Part shown: positions 1-7,575 of the stretch, piece by piece
Layout: each line of letters begins with the position of its first letter
Numbering within the stretch: position 1 is the stretch's first letter
From: Sulfurivermis sp040755915
Lineage (GTDB): Bacteria; Pseudomonadota; Gammaproteobacteria; Thiohalomonadales; Thiohalomonadaceae
Direction: 5' to 3'
DNA length: 24,460 nt
NCBI GenBank assembly: GCA_040755915.1
Contig: JBFLWM010000036.1
Location: 1-24,460 of the forward strand
Translations under genes and position numbers: made by a program
The notes under the pieces: model-generated
The model's input: only the letters and a program-made list of their open reading frames with translations
Databases searched by the model: none
Told to the model about the DNA's origin: nothing

Positions 1-20
1 CGATACAGAGGAAACTCAAC

Positions 21-335
21 ATGGCAGACTCAATCAAGATCCGCGCCACCCTCAAGGGCGATGTGTGCACGGTCAAGGCCCTCATCAAGCATCCGATGGA
101 AACCGGCCAGCGCAAGGACAAGAAGACTGGCCAGGTCATCCCGGCCCACTTCATTCAGGAAGTCGTGTGCTCCCACAACGGCAAGGCCGTGCTCAATGCC
201 GCCTGGGGCGCCGCCATCTCCGCCAACCCCTACCTCTCCATCGAGTTCGCCGGCGCCAAGAAGGGTGACAAGGTCACCCTCTCCTGGGTCGACAACAAGG
301 GTGATAAGGACTCGGCCGAGACCGACATCGGCTAA
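21..335 (+). CDS. soxZ: SoxZ, thiosulfate-oxidation carrier subunit
   Basis: This 104-residue protein matches SoxZ along its whole length. The family partners SoxY to form the periplasmic SoxYZ carrier, which holds sulfur intermediates on the SoxY C-terminal cysteine during thiosulfate oxidation. SoxZ has no export signal of its own and normally travels with SoxY through the Tat system; none is visible here. The conserved segments HPMETGQRKD (about residues 24-33), the HFI stretch and the final beta-sandwich segment TLSWVDNKGD are present. The start ATG has a GAGGA ribosome site about 8 bases upstream. The window begins just 20 bases before it, so soxY and other sox genes presumably lie to the left, out of view. 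A strong terminator follows directly, making this the last gene of its transcript. Confidence 0.95.
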   Translation: MADSIKIRATLKGDVCTVKALIKHPMETGQRKDKKTGQVIPAHFIQEVVCSHNGKAVLNAAWGAAISANPYLSIEFAGAKKGDKVTLSWVDNKGDKDSAETDIG

Positions 336-362
336 AACGGCGTTCGCCGTGCAACACCCAGG

Positions 363-390
363 GCGGGGCAGCAATGCCCCGCTTTTTTTT
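363..390 (+). terminator. Rho-independent terminator after soxZ
   Basis: A perfect 8-bp stem (GCGGGGCA / TGCCCCGC) closes a GCAA tetraloop and is followed at once by eight T residues. This is a textbook intrinsic terminator, 27 bases after the soxZ stop. Confidence 0.93.
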
Positions 391-544
391 GCGTTGCAGC
401 AATTAGTCCCCCGCGCACAAGGCCGGCCAATTCCCCAGCAAAGCAATTGGTTGCCACCCTCAGGACAGCGGAGTACCGTTTCCCAAGGAACCAGCGTAGT
501 TCCGGCCGCGTGCGGCACTATCCAACAACAATCGGGGAGTGATG

Positions 545-955
545 ATGCGTTATCTCGCATGCCTGCTGCTGTGCCTGGCCCTGCCTGCGCTTGCCGACAA
601 GCCGCTGGCACCGGAGACCCTGCCCGGTATCACCACGGTCGACGCCGAGCGCGCCGTGCTGCTCATCCAGGCCACACCGCAACTGGTCATCATCGATGCG
701 CGGCTCGGCGAGGAATATGCCAAGGGCCATATCCCCGGCGCCGTCAGCCTGCTCGATACCGAGATGAGCGAAGCCGCGCTGTCGCGCATCGCACCGGACC
801 GCGCCACCCCGCTGCTGTTCTACTGCAATGGTGAGCGTTGCCTGCGCAGCAGCAATGCCGCCGGCCACGCCGCCACCTGGGGCTACCGCACCATCTACTG
901 GTTCCGCGGCGGCTGGCAGGAATGGCTGCACAAGGAACTGCCCGTCGCCCGCTAG
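545..955 (+). CDS. Secreted single-domain rhodanese (sulfurtransferase)
   Basis: A 136-residue protein with a Sec signal peptide (hydrophobic core LACLLLCLALP, cleavage likely after ALA near residue 17), followed by one rhodanese domain. The active-site loop is C-N-G-E-R-C, with the persulfide-forming cysteine at residue 94 and a second cysteine at 99. The family signatures IIDAR and GHIPGAVS and the closing WFRGGWQEW segment are present. It probably carries sulfane sulfur in the periplasm, which fits the sox gene beside it. Three start codons lie in frame (GTG 539, ATG 542, ATG 545). ATG 545 was chosen because GGGGAG at 534-539 is then 5 bases upstream. The diguanylate cyclase gene follows after 14 bases, so the two are probably cotranscribed. 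The physiological sulfur donor and acceptor cannot be told from sequence. Confidence 0.88.
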   Translation: MRYLACLLLCLALPALADKPLAPETLPGITTVDAERAVLLIQATPQLVIIDARLGEEYAKGHIPGAVSLLDTEMSEAALSRIAPDRATPLLFYCNGERCLRSSNAAGHAATWGYRTIYWFRGGWQEWLHKELPVAR

Positions 956-969
956 GCGAACCGGCCGGC

Positions 970-2499
970 ATGGAACGCATTTCGCTCCGCGCACTGATCA
1001 CCGGTCTGCTTCTGACGGTAGTGCTGATCACCGTCGCGCATACTGCCCTGTCGCAGTACCAATTCCGCCGCGCTGCGGTGAACTACCGCATCGACAGCAT
1101 GGCGCGCGTCATCGAAGTGGCTGCCCTGGAGGTGCTGCGCCAGGGCCGCGGCCATGCCATCACCCTGGGCAGTTCGCTGCAACACCGCCTCCATCTGCAC
1201 GACCTCACCGCTCTGCCGGCCCAACTCGATGCCCCGTTCAGCACCGGTTACGTGGAGGCCGGTTATCTGGACCTGGTGGCCTTGCGGGTATACGACCTGG
1301 AGATGCGCCTGCTGGGCAGTGGCGGTGCCGCAGAAATACCTGCCCTGCCGATACCGCTGGTACAGCAGATGCTGTCGCGCCAGGGCGTGGAACGGCTCAA
1401 GGCCCTGGGCGACCTGTGGCGCACACCGCACGGTCCGCGCTACTCGGTACTGGTCCCGGTGGGAGACCTGCAAGTGAGCGGCTATCTGGAGGTGGTGTTC
1501 AATCCGCTGTTCAACCTGCGCAAGGTCAGCGAGATGATCCACATGCCGGTCGGCATCCATGACGCGCACAACACGCCGCTGCTTCCCCCCGACGGCATCG
1601 TGGCCGATGACCCGCGCTACGCCGCCATGGAGTACGCCTTGCGCGGCACCGACGGCATCGTCGCCTATGTGGTGGCCTATGCCGACGTCGATCTGCTGTA
1701 CAACGACATGCGCCGCATCCAGCACGTCACCACCCTGTCCTTCCTCATCCTCACCGTCGCGGTGCTCGGCCTCGCCTTCTGGCTGCTGAATCGCCACCTG
1801 TTCCAGCCGGTACAGCAGATGATCGGACAAATGGAACATGTGCTGCATCATGAAGACCAGACCTTGGTAACCGGGCGCGGCATCAAGGAAGTGCATGTGG
1901 TTGCCGCTTCCTTCAACCTGATGGCGACGCGGGTGCGTGAGATCATCCAGGAACTGCACCGCATTTCCGCCCAGGACGGCCTTACCGGCATCGCCAACCG
2001 CCGCAGCTTCAATCAGGCGCTGGAGCGGGAGTGGTTGCGTGCCATGCGCCAGCAGACGCCGCTGTCCGCCCTGCTCATCGACATCGATTACTTCAAGCAA
2101 TACAACGATCACTACGGACACCAGGCCGGCGACGAATGCCTGAAGAGTATTGCCAGCTCGCTCAGCCTGGCTGTGCTACGGCCCACCGATATGGTGGCGC
2201 GCTATGGCGGTGAAGAATTTGTGCTGCTGCTGCCGGAAACCGACCGGCACGGCGCGTGGACCATCGCGGAACGGTTGCAGCAGGTTGTCAACCGCCTGGC
2301 CATTCCCCATGCGATGTCGCCGCTGGGACAGGTCGGCATGAGCATCGGGATCTGCACCCTGATCCCGCAACGCGACCAGCCCAGCCAGCGCCTCGTCGCC
2401 TGCGCCGACCGTGCGCTGTACCGTGCCAAGGCCGCCGGCCGCAGCCGCATCGAAGTGGCGAGTGCGGATGATGAAGCGGCCGGTACTGCCGCGCCCTGA
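970..2499 (+). CDS. Membrane-bound diguanylate cyclase (HAMP-GGDEF)
   Basis: A 509-residue protein predicted to make cyclic di-GMP from two GTP. Order: transmembrane helix 1 (about residues 8-28), an extracytoplasmic sensor region of about 225 residues with no recognised name, transmembrane helix 2 (about 254-273), HAMP-like linker (about 274-327), then a GGDEF domain from about 335. The signature is GGEEF at 413-417, an active variant. RPTD at 404-407 sits five residues before it and forms the product-inhibition I-site. The DGLTGIANRR and DIDYFKQYND motifs are intact. Start ATG 970 is chosen because it puts the first helix at the N-terminus; a longer frame running back into the rhodanese gene is unlikely. 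No EAL domain is present. The gene follows the rhodanese gene closely and meets the next gene, on the opposite strand, with no intergenic base. Confidence 0.9.
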   Translation: MERISLRALITGLLLTVVLITVAHTALSQYQFRRAAVNYRIDSMARVIEVAALEVLRQGRGHAITLGSSLQHRLHLHDLTALPAQLDAPFSTGYVEAGYLDLVALRVYDLEMRLLGSGGAAEIPALPIPLVQQMLSRQGVERLKALGDLWRTPHGPRYSVLVPVGDLQVSGYLEVVFNPLFNLRKVSEMIHMPVGIHDAHNTPLLPPDGIVADDPRYAAMEYALRGTDGIVAYVVAYADVDLLYNDMRRIQHVTTLSFLILTVAVLGLAFWLLNRHLFQPVQQMIGQMEHVLHHEDQTLVTGRGIKEVHVVAASFNLMATRVREIIQELHRISAQDGLTGIANRRSFNQALEREWLRAMRQQTPLSALLIDIDYFKQYNDHYGHQAGDECLKSIASSLSLAVLRPTDMVARYGGEEFVLLLPETDRHGAWTIAERLQQVVNRLAIPHAMSPLGQVGMSIGICTLIPQRDQPSQRLVACADRALYRAKAAGRSRIEVASADDEAAGTAAP

Positions 2500-3918
2500 T
2501 CACTCCACCAGAAAGTTGCAGAACTGCCACGGATCGCTGCGGTCGATGTCTTCCTCGAACAGGCGGCCACGTCCCTCCAGTGGAGTCCAATCGGTATACC
2601 TGCCAACCATCGGCCCCAGATAGGGCCGTGCGATCGCCATCACCTCGCCATGGTCCATGGCATCGGGCTCGGTGATGCCCTGCGCCGGATGGCGCAGCGC
2701 CCACACCACGCCGCCCAGCACGCCGGCCGTCACCTGCAGCGTGGTGGCGCTGTTGCAGGGCACCAGCCTGCGCGCCTCCGCCGTAGACAACTGCGAGCCA
2801 TACCAATAGGCGCCCCGGCGCGGCCCCATGAGCAACACGCCGAGCTCGTCGATGCCTTCGACGATGTCATCCATCAGCAGGCGCTGGCGCGGCTGCATCT
2901 GCCAGTTCTTGCCGGCCAGCTCGTGCAGGGACTGCACCGCATCGTCACAGGGATGGTAGGCATAGTGCACGGTAGGTCGATAGACAACCTTGTCTTCCTG
3001 CTGCACCGTGAGGTAATCGGCGATGGAGATCGCCTCACCGTGCGAGATGAGAAAACCGTGATAAGCACCCTCGATGGGCGTCCAGCTGCGCACCCGCACT
3101 GCGGCGCCGGGACATGCGAGATAAATGGCGCAATCGCGACCGAAACCGTAACGGCGTGCCGCCGCCGGCCAGTGCCGTTCGTGTGTTCCCCAGCCCAGTT
3201 CCGCCGGCTGGCACGACTCGTCGACAAAGGCCTCGCACGACCAGGTGTTGACGAATTCGCCGCGCCGCTTCTGTCCGCTACCATACTGGCTGTCGCGCTC
3301 GGCGATATGGATGGTTCTGATCTCCAGCTCCTGCGCCAGCCGCGCCCAGTCGGCACGCCTCTCCGGCCTGATGATGCTGCCGCTGTCCGCCGCCAGATCG
3401 AGCAGTGCCTGCTTGAGAAAGTGCGACACCAGACCGGGATTGACGCCATGATTGATCACCGCAGTAGCCGCACTGGCGCCGTAGCGCTGGCGCAGCGCCA
3501 GGGCGGCCTCGCGGAAGGCATGGTTGGAACGCTGCGCCGGCGTCAGGGCGGTATCGAAATGACCGCCTTCCCACGGTTCGAGACAGGCATCCAGGTAGAG
3601 GATGCCCTGCTGCTGGCAGTACTCGATCAGCGCCAGGCTGGAGACATTGACCGACAGGTTGAGGACCAGGTCGCCGCGACCGACATGGCGGGCGAGGACA
3701 GCCTGATAGTTGTCGCGCCGCAGCGGTTCGACGATCTGCCGCACGCCGCAGGAGTGTGCCGGGTCAGCCTCACCGGGATGGGCACGCAGGATGGTAATCT
3801 GCCCGGGCTGCAGGTCGATGTGGCGCAACAACAACGGCAATACGCCGCGGCCGATGGCGCCGAACCCGAGCAGCAGCAACCGCCCGTCGAACCGCAGGTA
3901 CTTTCCATGCTCCGCCAT
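2500..3918 (-). CDS. hss: Homospermidine synthase
   Basis: A 472-residue protein resembling bacterial homospermidine synthase, which condenses two putrescines (or putrescine and spermidine) into homospermidine with NAD+. Family landmarks: an N-terminal dinucleotide fold LLGFGAIGRG (about residues 17-25), NLSVNVSSL, LDACLEPWEGG, NHGVNPGLVSHFLKQALL, IHIAERDSQ, FVNTWSCE and QPAELGWGTHE. Saccharopine-dehydrogenase-like proteins share the fold, but these motifs favour homospermidine synthase. An upstream ATG at 3957 would add 13 residues. The chosen start at 3918 gives the usual short lead before the nucleotide fold, and the likely -10 box at 3967-3972 would place the transcript start almost on 3957. 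Neither start has a strong ribosome site. The gene is monocistronic and convergent with the diguanylate cyclase. Confidence 0.88.
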   Translation of the reverse strand: MAEHGKYLRFDGRLLLLGFGAIGRGVLPLLLRHIDLQPGQITILRAHPGEADPAHSCGVRQIVEPLRRDNYQAVLARHVGRGDLVLNLSVNVSSLALIEYCQQQGILYLDACLEPWEGGHFDTALTPAQRSNHAFREAALALRQRYGASAATAVINHGVNPGLVSHFLKQALLDLAADSGSIIRPERRADWARLAQELEIRTIHIAERDSQYGSGQKRRGEFVNTWSCEAFVDESCQPAELGWGTHERHWPAAARRYGFGRDCAIYLACPGAAVRVRSWTPIEGAYHGFLISHGEAISIADYLTVQQEDKVVYRPTVHYAYHPCDDAVQSLHELAGKNWQMQPRQRLLMDDIVEGIDELGVLLMGPRRGAYWYGSQLSTAEARRLVPCNSATTLQVTAGVLGGVVWALRHPAQGITEPDAMDHGEVMAIARPYLGPMVGRYTDWTPLEGRGRLFEEDIDRSDPWQFCNFLVE

Positions 3919-3966
3919 GCGCCGCCCCCGAAGCCCGGCCGGGCCTACTCCCGACATCCCAGAAAC

Positions 3967-3995
3967 ATAGTATCAGCGATAATCAAAAACAAAAC
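3967..3995 (-). promoter_or_regulatory. Probable promoter of the homospermidine synthase gene
   Basis: On the minus strand this AT-rich stretch has TACTAT (3967-3972) as a possible -10 box, with a weak TTTTGT -35 element 16 bases upstream. It stands out from the GC-rich surroundings. The start point would fall near 3960. This is a by-eye assignment. Confidence 0.35.
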
Positions 3996-4088
3996 AGGCC
4001 CGGCGGGGCAGGACAGGCGTGACACTTTCGTGAACAATCGCCTGTATGCTGGTTGTCAGATTCAAACGTGCGGTACCGCGACAACACC

Positions 4089-4790
4089 ATGACCCAGACC
4101 GTGCTGGTTATCGAAGACAACAAGGACATCGCCGAACTGGTGGCGCTGCACCTGCGCGATGCGGGGTTTGCCGTCACCCTGGCGGAGGACGGCGCGCGCG
4201 GCCTGGCACTGGCGCGCGGCGGCAACTACGACGCCCTGGTGCTGGACCTGATGCTGCCCGGCATCGACGGCCTCTCCATCTGCCGTGAGCTGCGCCAGCA
4301 GGAAAGCTATCTGCCGATCCTGATGCTGACCGCCAAGTCCTCCGAACTGGATCGCGTGCTGGGCCTGGAACTCGGCGCCGACGACTATCTCACCAAGCCG
4401 TTCAGCATCCGCGAGCTGGTGGCTCGGGTGAAAGCACTCCTGCGTCGGCAGGCGGCACTGGTCCCGGCGGCGGCAACGGCCGGCACGACCCTCGATTGCG
4501 GTGACTTGCACATCGACAGTGCGCGGCGCAGCGTCAGCATCGCCGGCCGCGAGGTGGAGCTGACGGCGCGGGAGTTCGATCTGCTGCTGCACTTCGCACG
4601 CCACCCGGGCCGCGTGTTCAGCCGCGCCCAGCTGCTGGATCAGGTGTGGGGCTACGGCCACGAAGGCTACGAACACACCGTCAACTCCCACATCAACCGC
4701 CTGCGCAGCAAGATCGAGCAGGATCCGGCCGCGCCCCGTTATGTGCTGACCGTATGGGGCGTCGGCTACAAGTTCGCGGAACAACCATGA
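4089..4790 (+). CDS. OmpR/PhoB-family response regulator
   Basis: A 233-residue two-domain DNA-binding regulator. The receiver domain (about residues 1-120) has the acidic pair E9/D10, the phospho-acceptor D53 in VLDLMLPG, the TAKS threonine region, and the TKPF lysine motif. The C-terminal winged helix (about 135-230) shows LTAREFDLLLHFARHPGRVFSR and the closing VWGVGYKF typical of the OmpR/PhoB group. The start at ATG 4089 (MTQTVLVIEDN) fits the family; an in-frame ATG 36 bases upstream is possible. Its stop codon overlaps the kinase start in ATGA, so the two are translationally coupled and form a cognate pair. The signal and regulon are not evident, and the divergent homospermidine synthase is a possible but unproven target. 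Confidence 0.93.
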   Translation: MTQTVLVIEDNKDIAELVALHLRDAGFAVTLAEDGARGLALARGGNYDALVLDLMLPGIDGLSICRELRQQESYLPILMLTAKSSELDRVLGLELGADDYLTKPFSIRELVARVKALLRRQAALVPAAATAGTTLDCGDLHIDSARRSVSIAGREVELTAREFDLLLHFARHPGRVFSRAQLLDQVWGYGHEGYEHTVNSHINRLRSKIEQDPAAPRYVLTVWGVGYKFAEQP

Positions 4791-6277
4791 GACTGCGCAC
4801 GCTCTACGCCAAGCTGGCAGCGGTACTGCTGGCCCTGCTCTGCACCCTGGGCCTGCTCTACGGCGCCTTTACCCTGTATGCCAGCAAGGTGTTCCTGCAG
4901 GAGCTGAACCAGCGCTTCAACCGCGACCTGGCGCGCCAGCTGCTGGTGCAGCAGGAACTGGGCAGCGCGGAGCTGCTCGATGAGCAGCAGGTCAAGGCCA
5001 TCTTCTCCTACTACATGCACATCAATCCGGCCATCGAGATCTACCTGCTGGACCATGCCGGCAACATCCTCGCCTTCGAGGCACCGCAGATGAAGATCAA
5101 GCGGCGCCTGGTGGATGTGGAACCCATCCGCCGCTTCCTGCGCAGCAGTGATCACTACCCCATTCTCGGCGACGACCCGCGCGACAGCCACCGGCAGAAG
5201 GTATTCTCCGCCGCCGCCTACCCGCCGCACGGCGAGCCGCGCCAGTATCTCTATGTGGTGCTCGGCGGCGAGGATTACGACAACATGGCCGCACTGCTGC
5301 ACGACAGCTATTTCCTGCAGCTCAGCATCGCCGCCGTGGCGGTCAGCGTGCTGTTCGGCCTGCTCGCCGGCCTGTACGCGTTCAACCTGCTCACCCGCCG
5401 CCTGCACCGCCTCACCGGATTGATGGGGCGGTTCCGCGCCAGCGACTTCCGCCGGCACGAGCCCTACAGTGATGCGGCATCACCGGATGTCCGGCACGGC
5501 GACGAGATCGACCAGCTCGGCATCACCTTCGACGCCATGGCGCAGACCATCATCGCCCAGGTGGAACGCCTGGAACAGAAGGACAGCCTGCGCCGTAATC
5601 TGGTGGCCAACGTTTCCCACGACCTGCGCACCCCGCTGGCCTCGCTGCAGGGCTATCTGGAAACGCTGCTGCTCAAGACCGATCTGGATGAGACTCAGCG
5701 CCGCCACTACCTGGAGATCGCCTTCCAGCACGGCGCGCGCCTGTCGCGGCTGGTGAGCGAATTGTTCGAGCTGTCCAAGCTGGAGGCCAACGAGGCACAG
5801 CCGCAGCGCGAGGCGGTGGCGCTGGGCGAGCTGGTGCAGGATGCGGTGCAGCATTTCGAGTTGCGCGCCCGCCAGCAGGACATCACGCTGCAGGCTGCCA
5901 GCGGCGCCGAGCTGCCCTTCGTCAGCGCCGACATCGCCATGCTGAACCGCGTGCTGGAGAATCTCATCGGCAACGCCCTGCAGCATACGCCGGCGGGCGG
6001 CGTCATCGGGCTGGACATGACGGAGCAGCCCGAGGGCGTGGAGGTGTGCGTCGGCAATTCCGGCGCCGGCATAACGGCGGAGGACCTGCCGCATGTCTGG
6101 GAGCGCTTCTATCAGGCGCCGGAACGGCGCCACGGCGGCGGCGCCGGACTCGGCCTCGCCATCGTCAAGCGCATCATCGAACTGCACGACGGCGCTCTGC
6201 GCGTCAGCAGCACGCCGGGAGAGATGACCCGCTTCTGCTTCACCCTGCCGCGCTGGCAACGCACCGCAGACAAATGA
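4787..6277 (+). CDS. Sensor histidine kinase (two TM, HAMP, HisKA, HATPase)
   Basis: A 496-residue inner-membrane kinase, partner of the regulator just upstream. Transmembrane helix 1 lies at about residues 10-32 and helix 2 at about 178-200. Between them is a periplasmic region of about 145 residues containing a PAS/Cache-like stretch (IYLLDHAGNILAFEAP, and YLYVVLGGEDYD near its end). A HAMP region follows (about 200-255), then the dimerisation helix with the phospho-accepting H278 in NVSHDLRTPLASLQGY. The ATP-binding domain has the N box ENLIGNALQHTP, the G1 motif (VGNSGAGI instead of the usual DxGxGI, so its first Asp is replaced by Gly/Asn) and the G2 box GGGAGLGLAIVKRI. Translation starts in the ATGA overlap. 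The ligand is unknown. Confidence 0.92.
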   Translation: MRLRTLYAKLAAVLLALLCTLGLLYGAFTLYASKVFLQELNQRFNRDLARQLLVQQELGSAELLDEQQVKAIFSYYMHINPAIEIYLLDHAGNILAFEAPQMKIKRRLVDVEPIRRFLRSSDHYPILGDDPRDSHRQKVFSAAAYPPHGEPRQYLYVVLGGEDYDNMAALLHDSYFLQLSIAAVAVSVLFGLLAGLYAFNLLTRRLHRLTGLMGRFRASDFRRHEPYSDAASPDVRHGDEIDQLGITFDAMAQTIIAQVERLEQKDSLRRNLVANVSHDLRTPLASLQGYLETLLLKTDLDETQRRHYLEIAFQHGARLSRLVSELFELSKLEANEAQPQREAVALGELVQDAVQHFELRARQQDITLQAASGAELPFVSADIAMLNRVLENLIGNALQHTPAGGVIGLDMTEQPEGVEVCVGNSGAGITAEDLPHVWERFYQAPERRHGGGAGLGLAIVKRIIELHDGALRVSSTPGEMTRFCFTLPRWQRTADK

Positions 6278-6328
6278 AAAGGCCGCCCACCGGGGCGATA
6301 CCGATCAGTGAAGAGGTTCCCGGACTTT

Positions 6329-6380
6329 GTAGGAGCCCAGTCCCCTGGGCGAATTTTCGCCGAGAGGACTCGGCTCCTAC
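6329..6380. repeat. REP-like palindromic element (single copy, 52 bp)
   Basis: The ends GTAGGAGCC and GGCTCCTAC are perfect inverted repeats, with smaller inner stems (CCCAG..CTGGG and GGCGAA TT TTCGCC). It shares its ends, the GGGCGAA core and the TTCGCCGAGAGGACTCGGCTC right half with the five-copy array at 22127-22604, but its central segment is shorter. It lies in the 180-bp gap between the kinase and DUF2892 genes, which converge on it, and might also act as a transcript end. Confidence 0.85.
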
Positions 6381-6457
6381 AGATATTGCCGTACCTTCTG
6401 GTCAACTGACTGGCATTACGCCCAGCGGGGCGGCCTCGACGCCGCGCAAAGCTGGAG

Positions 6458-6646
6458 TTATTTCTTGCTGCCGCAGGTGTTGACGCCGATCAGGCTGTAG
6501 GCCGGGCAGAAACCCAGCAGGGCGGTGGCCAGCGGAACGATGCCGATGGCGCCGAGCCAGTTGCTGGCGGCGACGCCCCAGCCGATGATGGCCAGACCGG
6601 CGATGATGCGAATGACCTTGTCTACGGTTCCGACGTTTGCCTTCAT
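6458..6646 (-). CDS. DUF2892 (YgaP-like) small inner-membrane protein
   Basis: A 62-residue protein with two hydrophobic helices (about residues 12-28 and 32-50). It carries the family pattern NVGTVDKVIRIIAGLAI at the N-terminus and FCPAYSLIGVNTC near the C-terminus. It corresponds to the membrane anchor of E. coli YgaP without that protein's rhodanese domain. The two cysteines of the FCP...NTC motif are conserved in such proteins. Start 6646 is fixed by AAGGAG 8 bases upstream. It sits 74 bases downstream of a Crp/Fnr gene on the same strand and may be cotranscribed with it. Its biochemical role is unknown. Confidence 0.88.
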   Translation of the reverse strand: MKANVGTVDKVIRIIAGLAIIGWGVAASNWLGAIGIVPLATALLGFCPAYSLIGVNTCGSKK

Positions 6647-6720
6647 AGTGGTTCTCCTTGTGCTGTGAGTGTAGCTGCCAGCAAGGATAGACAAGGCCCC
6701 GGCCGCTGTCTGTGACTATG

Positions 6721-7392
6721 TCACCCAGTGGCGGTCCGCCCCAGCCGCACCCGATCGAGCAGCAGGATCTCGCCGCGCGTGCGCCGGATCATTCCCTCGT
6801 TCTCGAGGTCGCGCAGGATGCGGCTCACCACCTCGCGCGAACTGCCCAGTTCCACCGCCAGTTCCTGATGGGTGGTGCGGGCGATGCCGTCGCCTGCCCC
6901 CATCTCCAGCAGCAGCGCGGCGACGCGCGCATCCATGCGGCGGAAGGCCACCTCCTCCACCACCGCGATGACATCGGCCAGACGATGGGCCACCAGCTGG
7001 AACATGTAGTTGCGCCAGGCCGCCGATTCCCCCATCCAGGCACGCACCGCCGCCGCCGGCACCAGCAGCGCCTCCACCTCGGTCTCGGTGATGGCCAGCG
7101 CCGGGAACGGGATGTCGCTCATGATGCAGGAGGCGGTGAGCACGCAGCTCTCGCCCGGCTCGATGCGGTACAGGGTCAGCTCGCGTCCCGACTCCGCCAC
7201 CTTGTGCACACGGGCGCGCCCGCTCAGCAACAGCGGCAGGAAGCCGCAGTTGTCCCCCTCGTGGCACACGTACTGCCCTGCCGGCAGACGCTTCACCACC
7301 GCCCCCTGTGCCAGCCGCTGCATGAACAGCGGGTCCCCCTCGCACAGGCGCGGAAACGCGCCGCGCAACCGTTGTTCCATGTCCTGATTCAT
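6721..7392 (-). CDS. Crp/Fnr-family transcription regulator
   Basis: A 223-residue regulator: an N-terminal cyclic-nucleotide-binding-type beta-roll (about residues 25-120), a long dimer helix (about 125-160), then a winged helix with the recognition region ELGSSREVVSRILRDLENEG at about 181-200. It has five cysteines (17, 43, 49, 83, 89), including the pairs YVCHEGDNC and ESCVLTASC, but not the N-terminal cysteine cluster of true FNR, so an Fe-S oxygen sensor is not obvious. The cysteines make redox or metal sensing conceivable. Start 7392 (MNQDMEQRL) is preferred over 7428 because the extra residues look non-conserved, but no strong ribosome site decides it. It is transcribed divergently from the peptide operon at 7576 and is the nearest candidate regulator. 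Confidence 0.9.
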   Translation of the reverse strand: MNQDMEQRLRGAFPRLCEGDPLFMQRLAQGAVVKRLPAGQYVCHEGDNCGFLPLLLSGRARVHKVAESGRELTLYRIEPGESCVLTASCIMSDIPFPALAITETEVEALLVPAAAVRAWMGESAAWRNYMFQLVAHRLADVIAVVEEVAFRRMDARVAALLLEMGAGDGIARTTHQELAVELGSSREVVSRILRDLENEGMIRRTRGEILLLDRVRLGRTATG

Positions 7393-7575
7393 CGCCCTCG
7401 CCGTCCCGCCGGAATATCCCGCACGCATGGTAAGCCAATGTCACGGGCAGCGAACAGGCGCCGTGATGAAAATGTGATTTTTGCGTGAGGCCTGCGTGAA
7501 TCCGCGCCGCCATGATTGTTTCCAGGCGCCGCACCAAGGACGCCGTCAACCGCAACCACTACGAGGGAACCGATC

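Noticed and set aside
838..969. Extended N-terminus of the diguanylate cyclase beginning inside the rhodanese gene
   Set aside because: The extra residues overlap a conserved rhodanese C-terminus and would bury the first transmembrane helix; ATG 970 is the sensible start.
7393..7575. FNR or CRP operator in the divergent region (for example TGTGA near GTGATTTTTGCGTGA)
   Set aside because: Only half-sites are present; no symmetric TTGAT-N4-ATCAA or TGTGA-N6-TCACA palindrome was found by eye.
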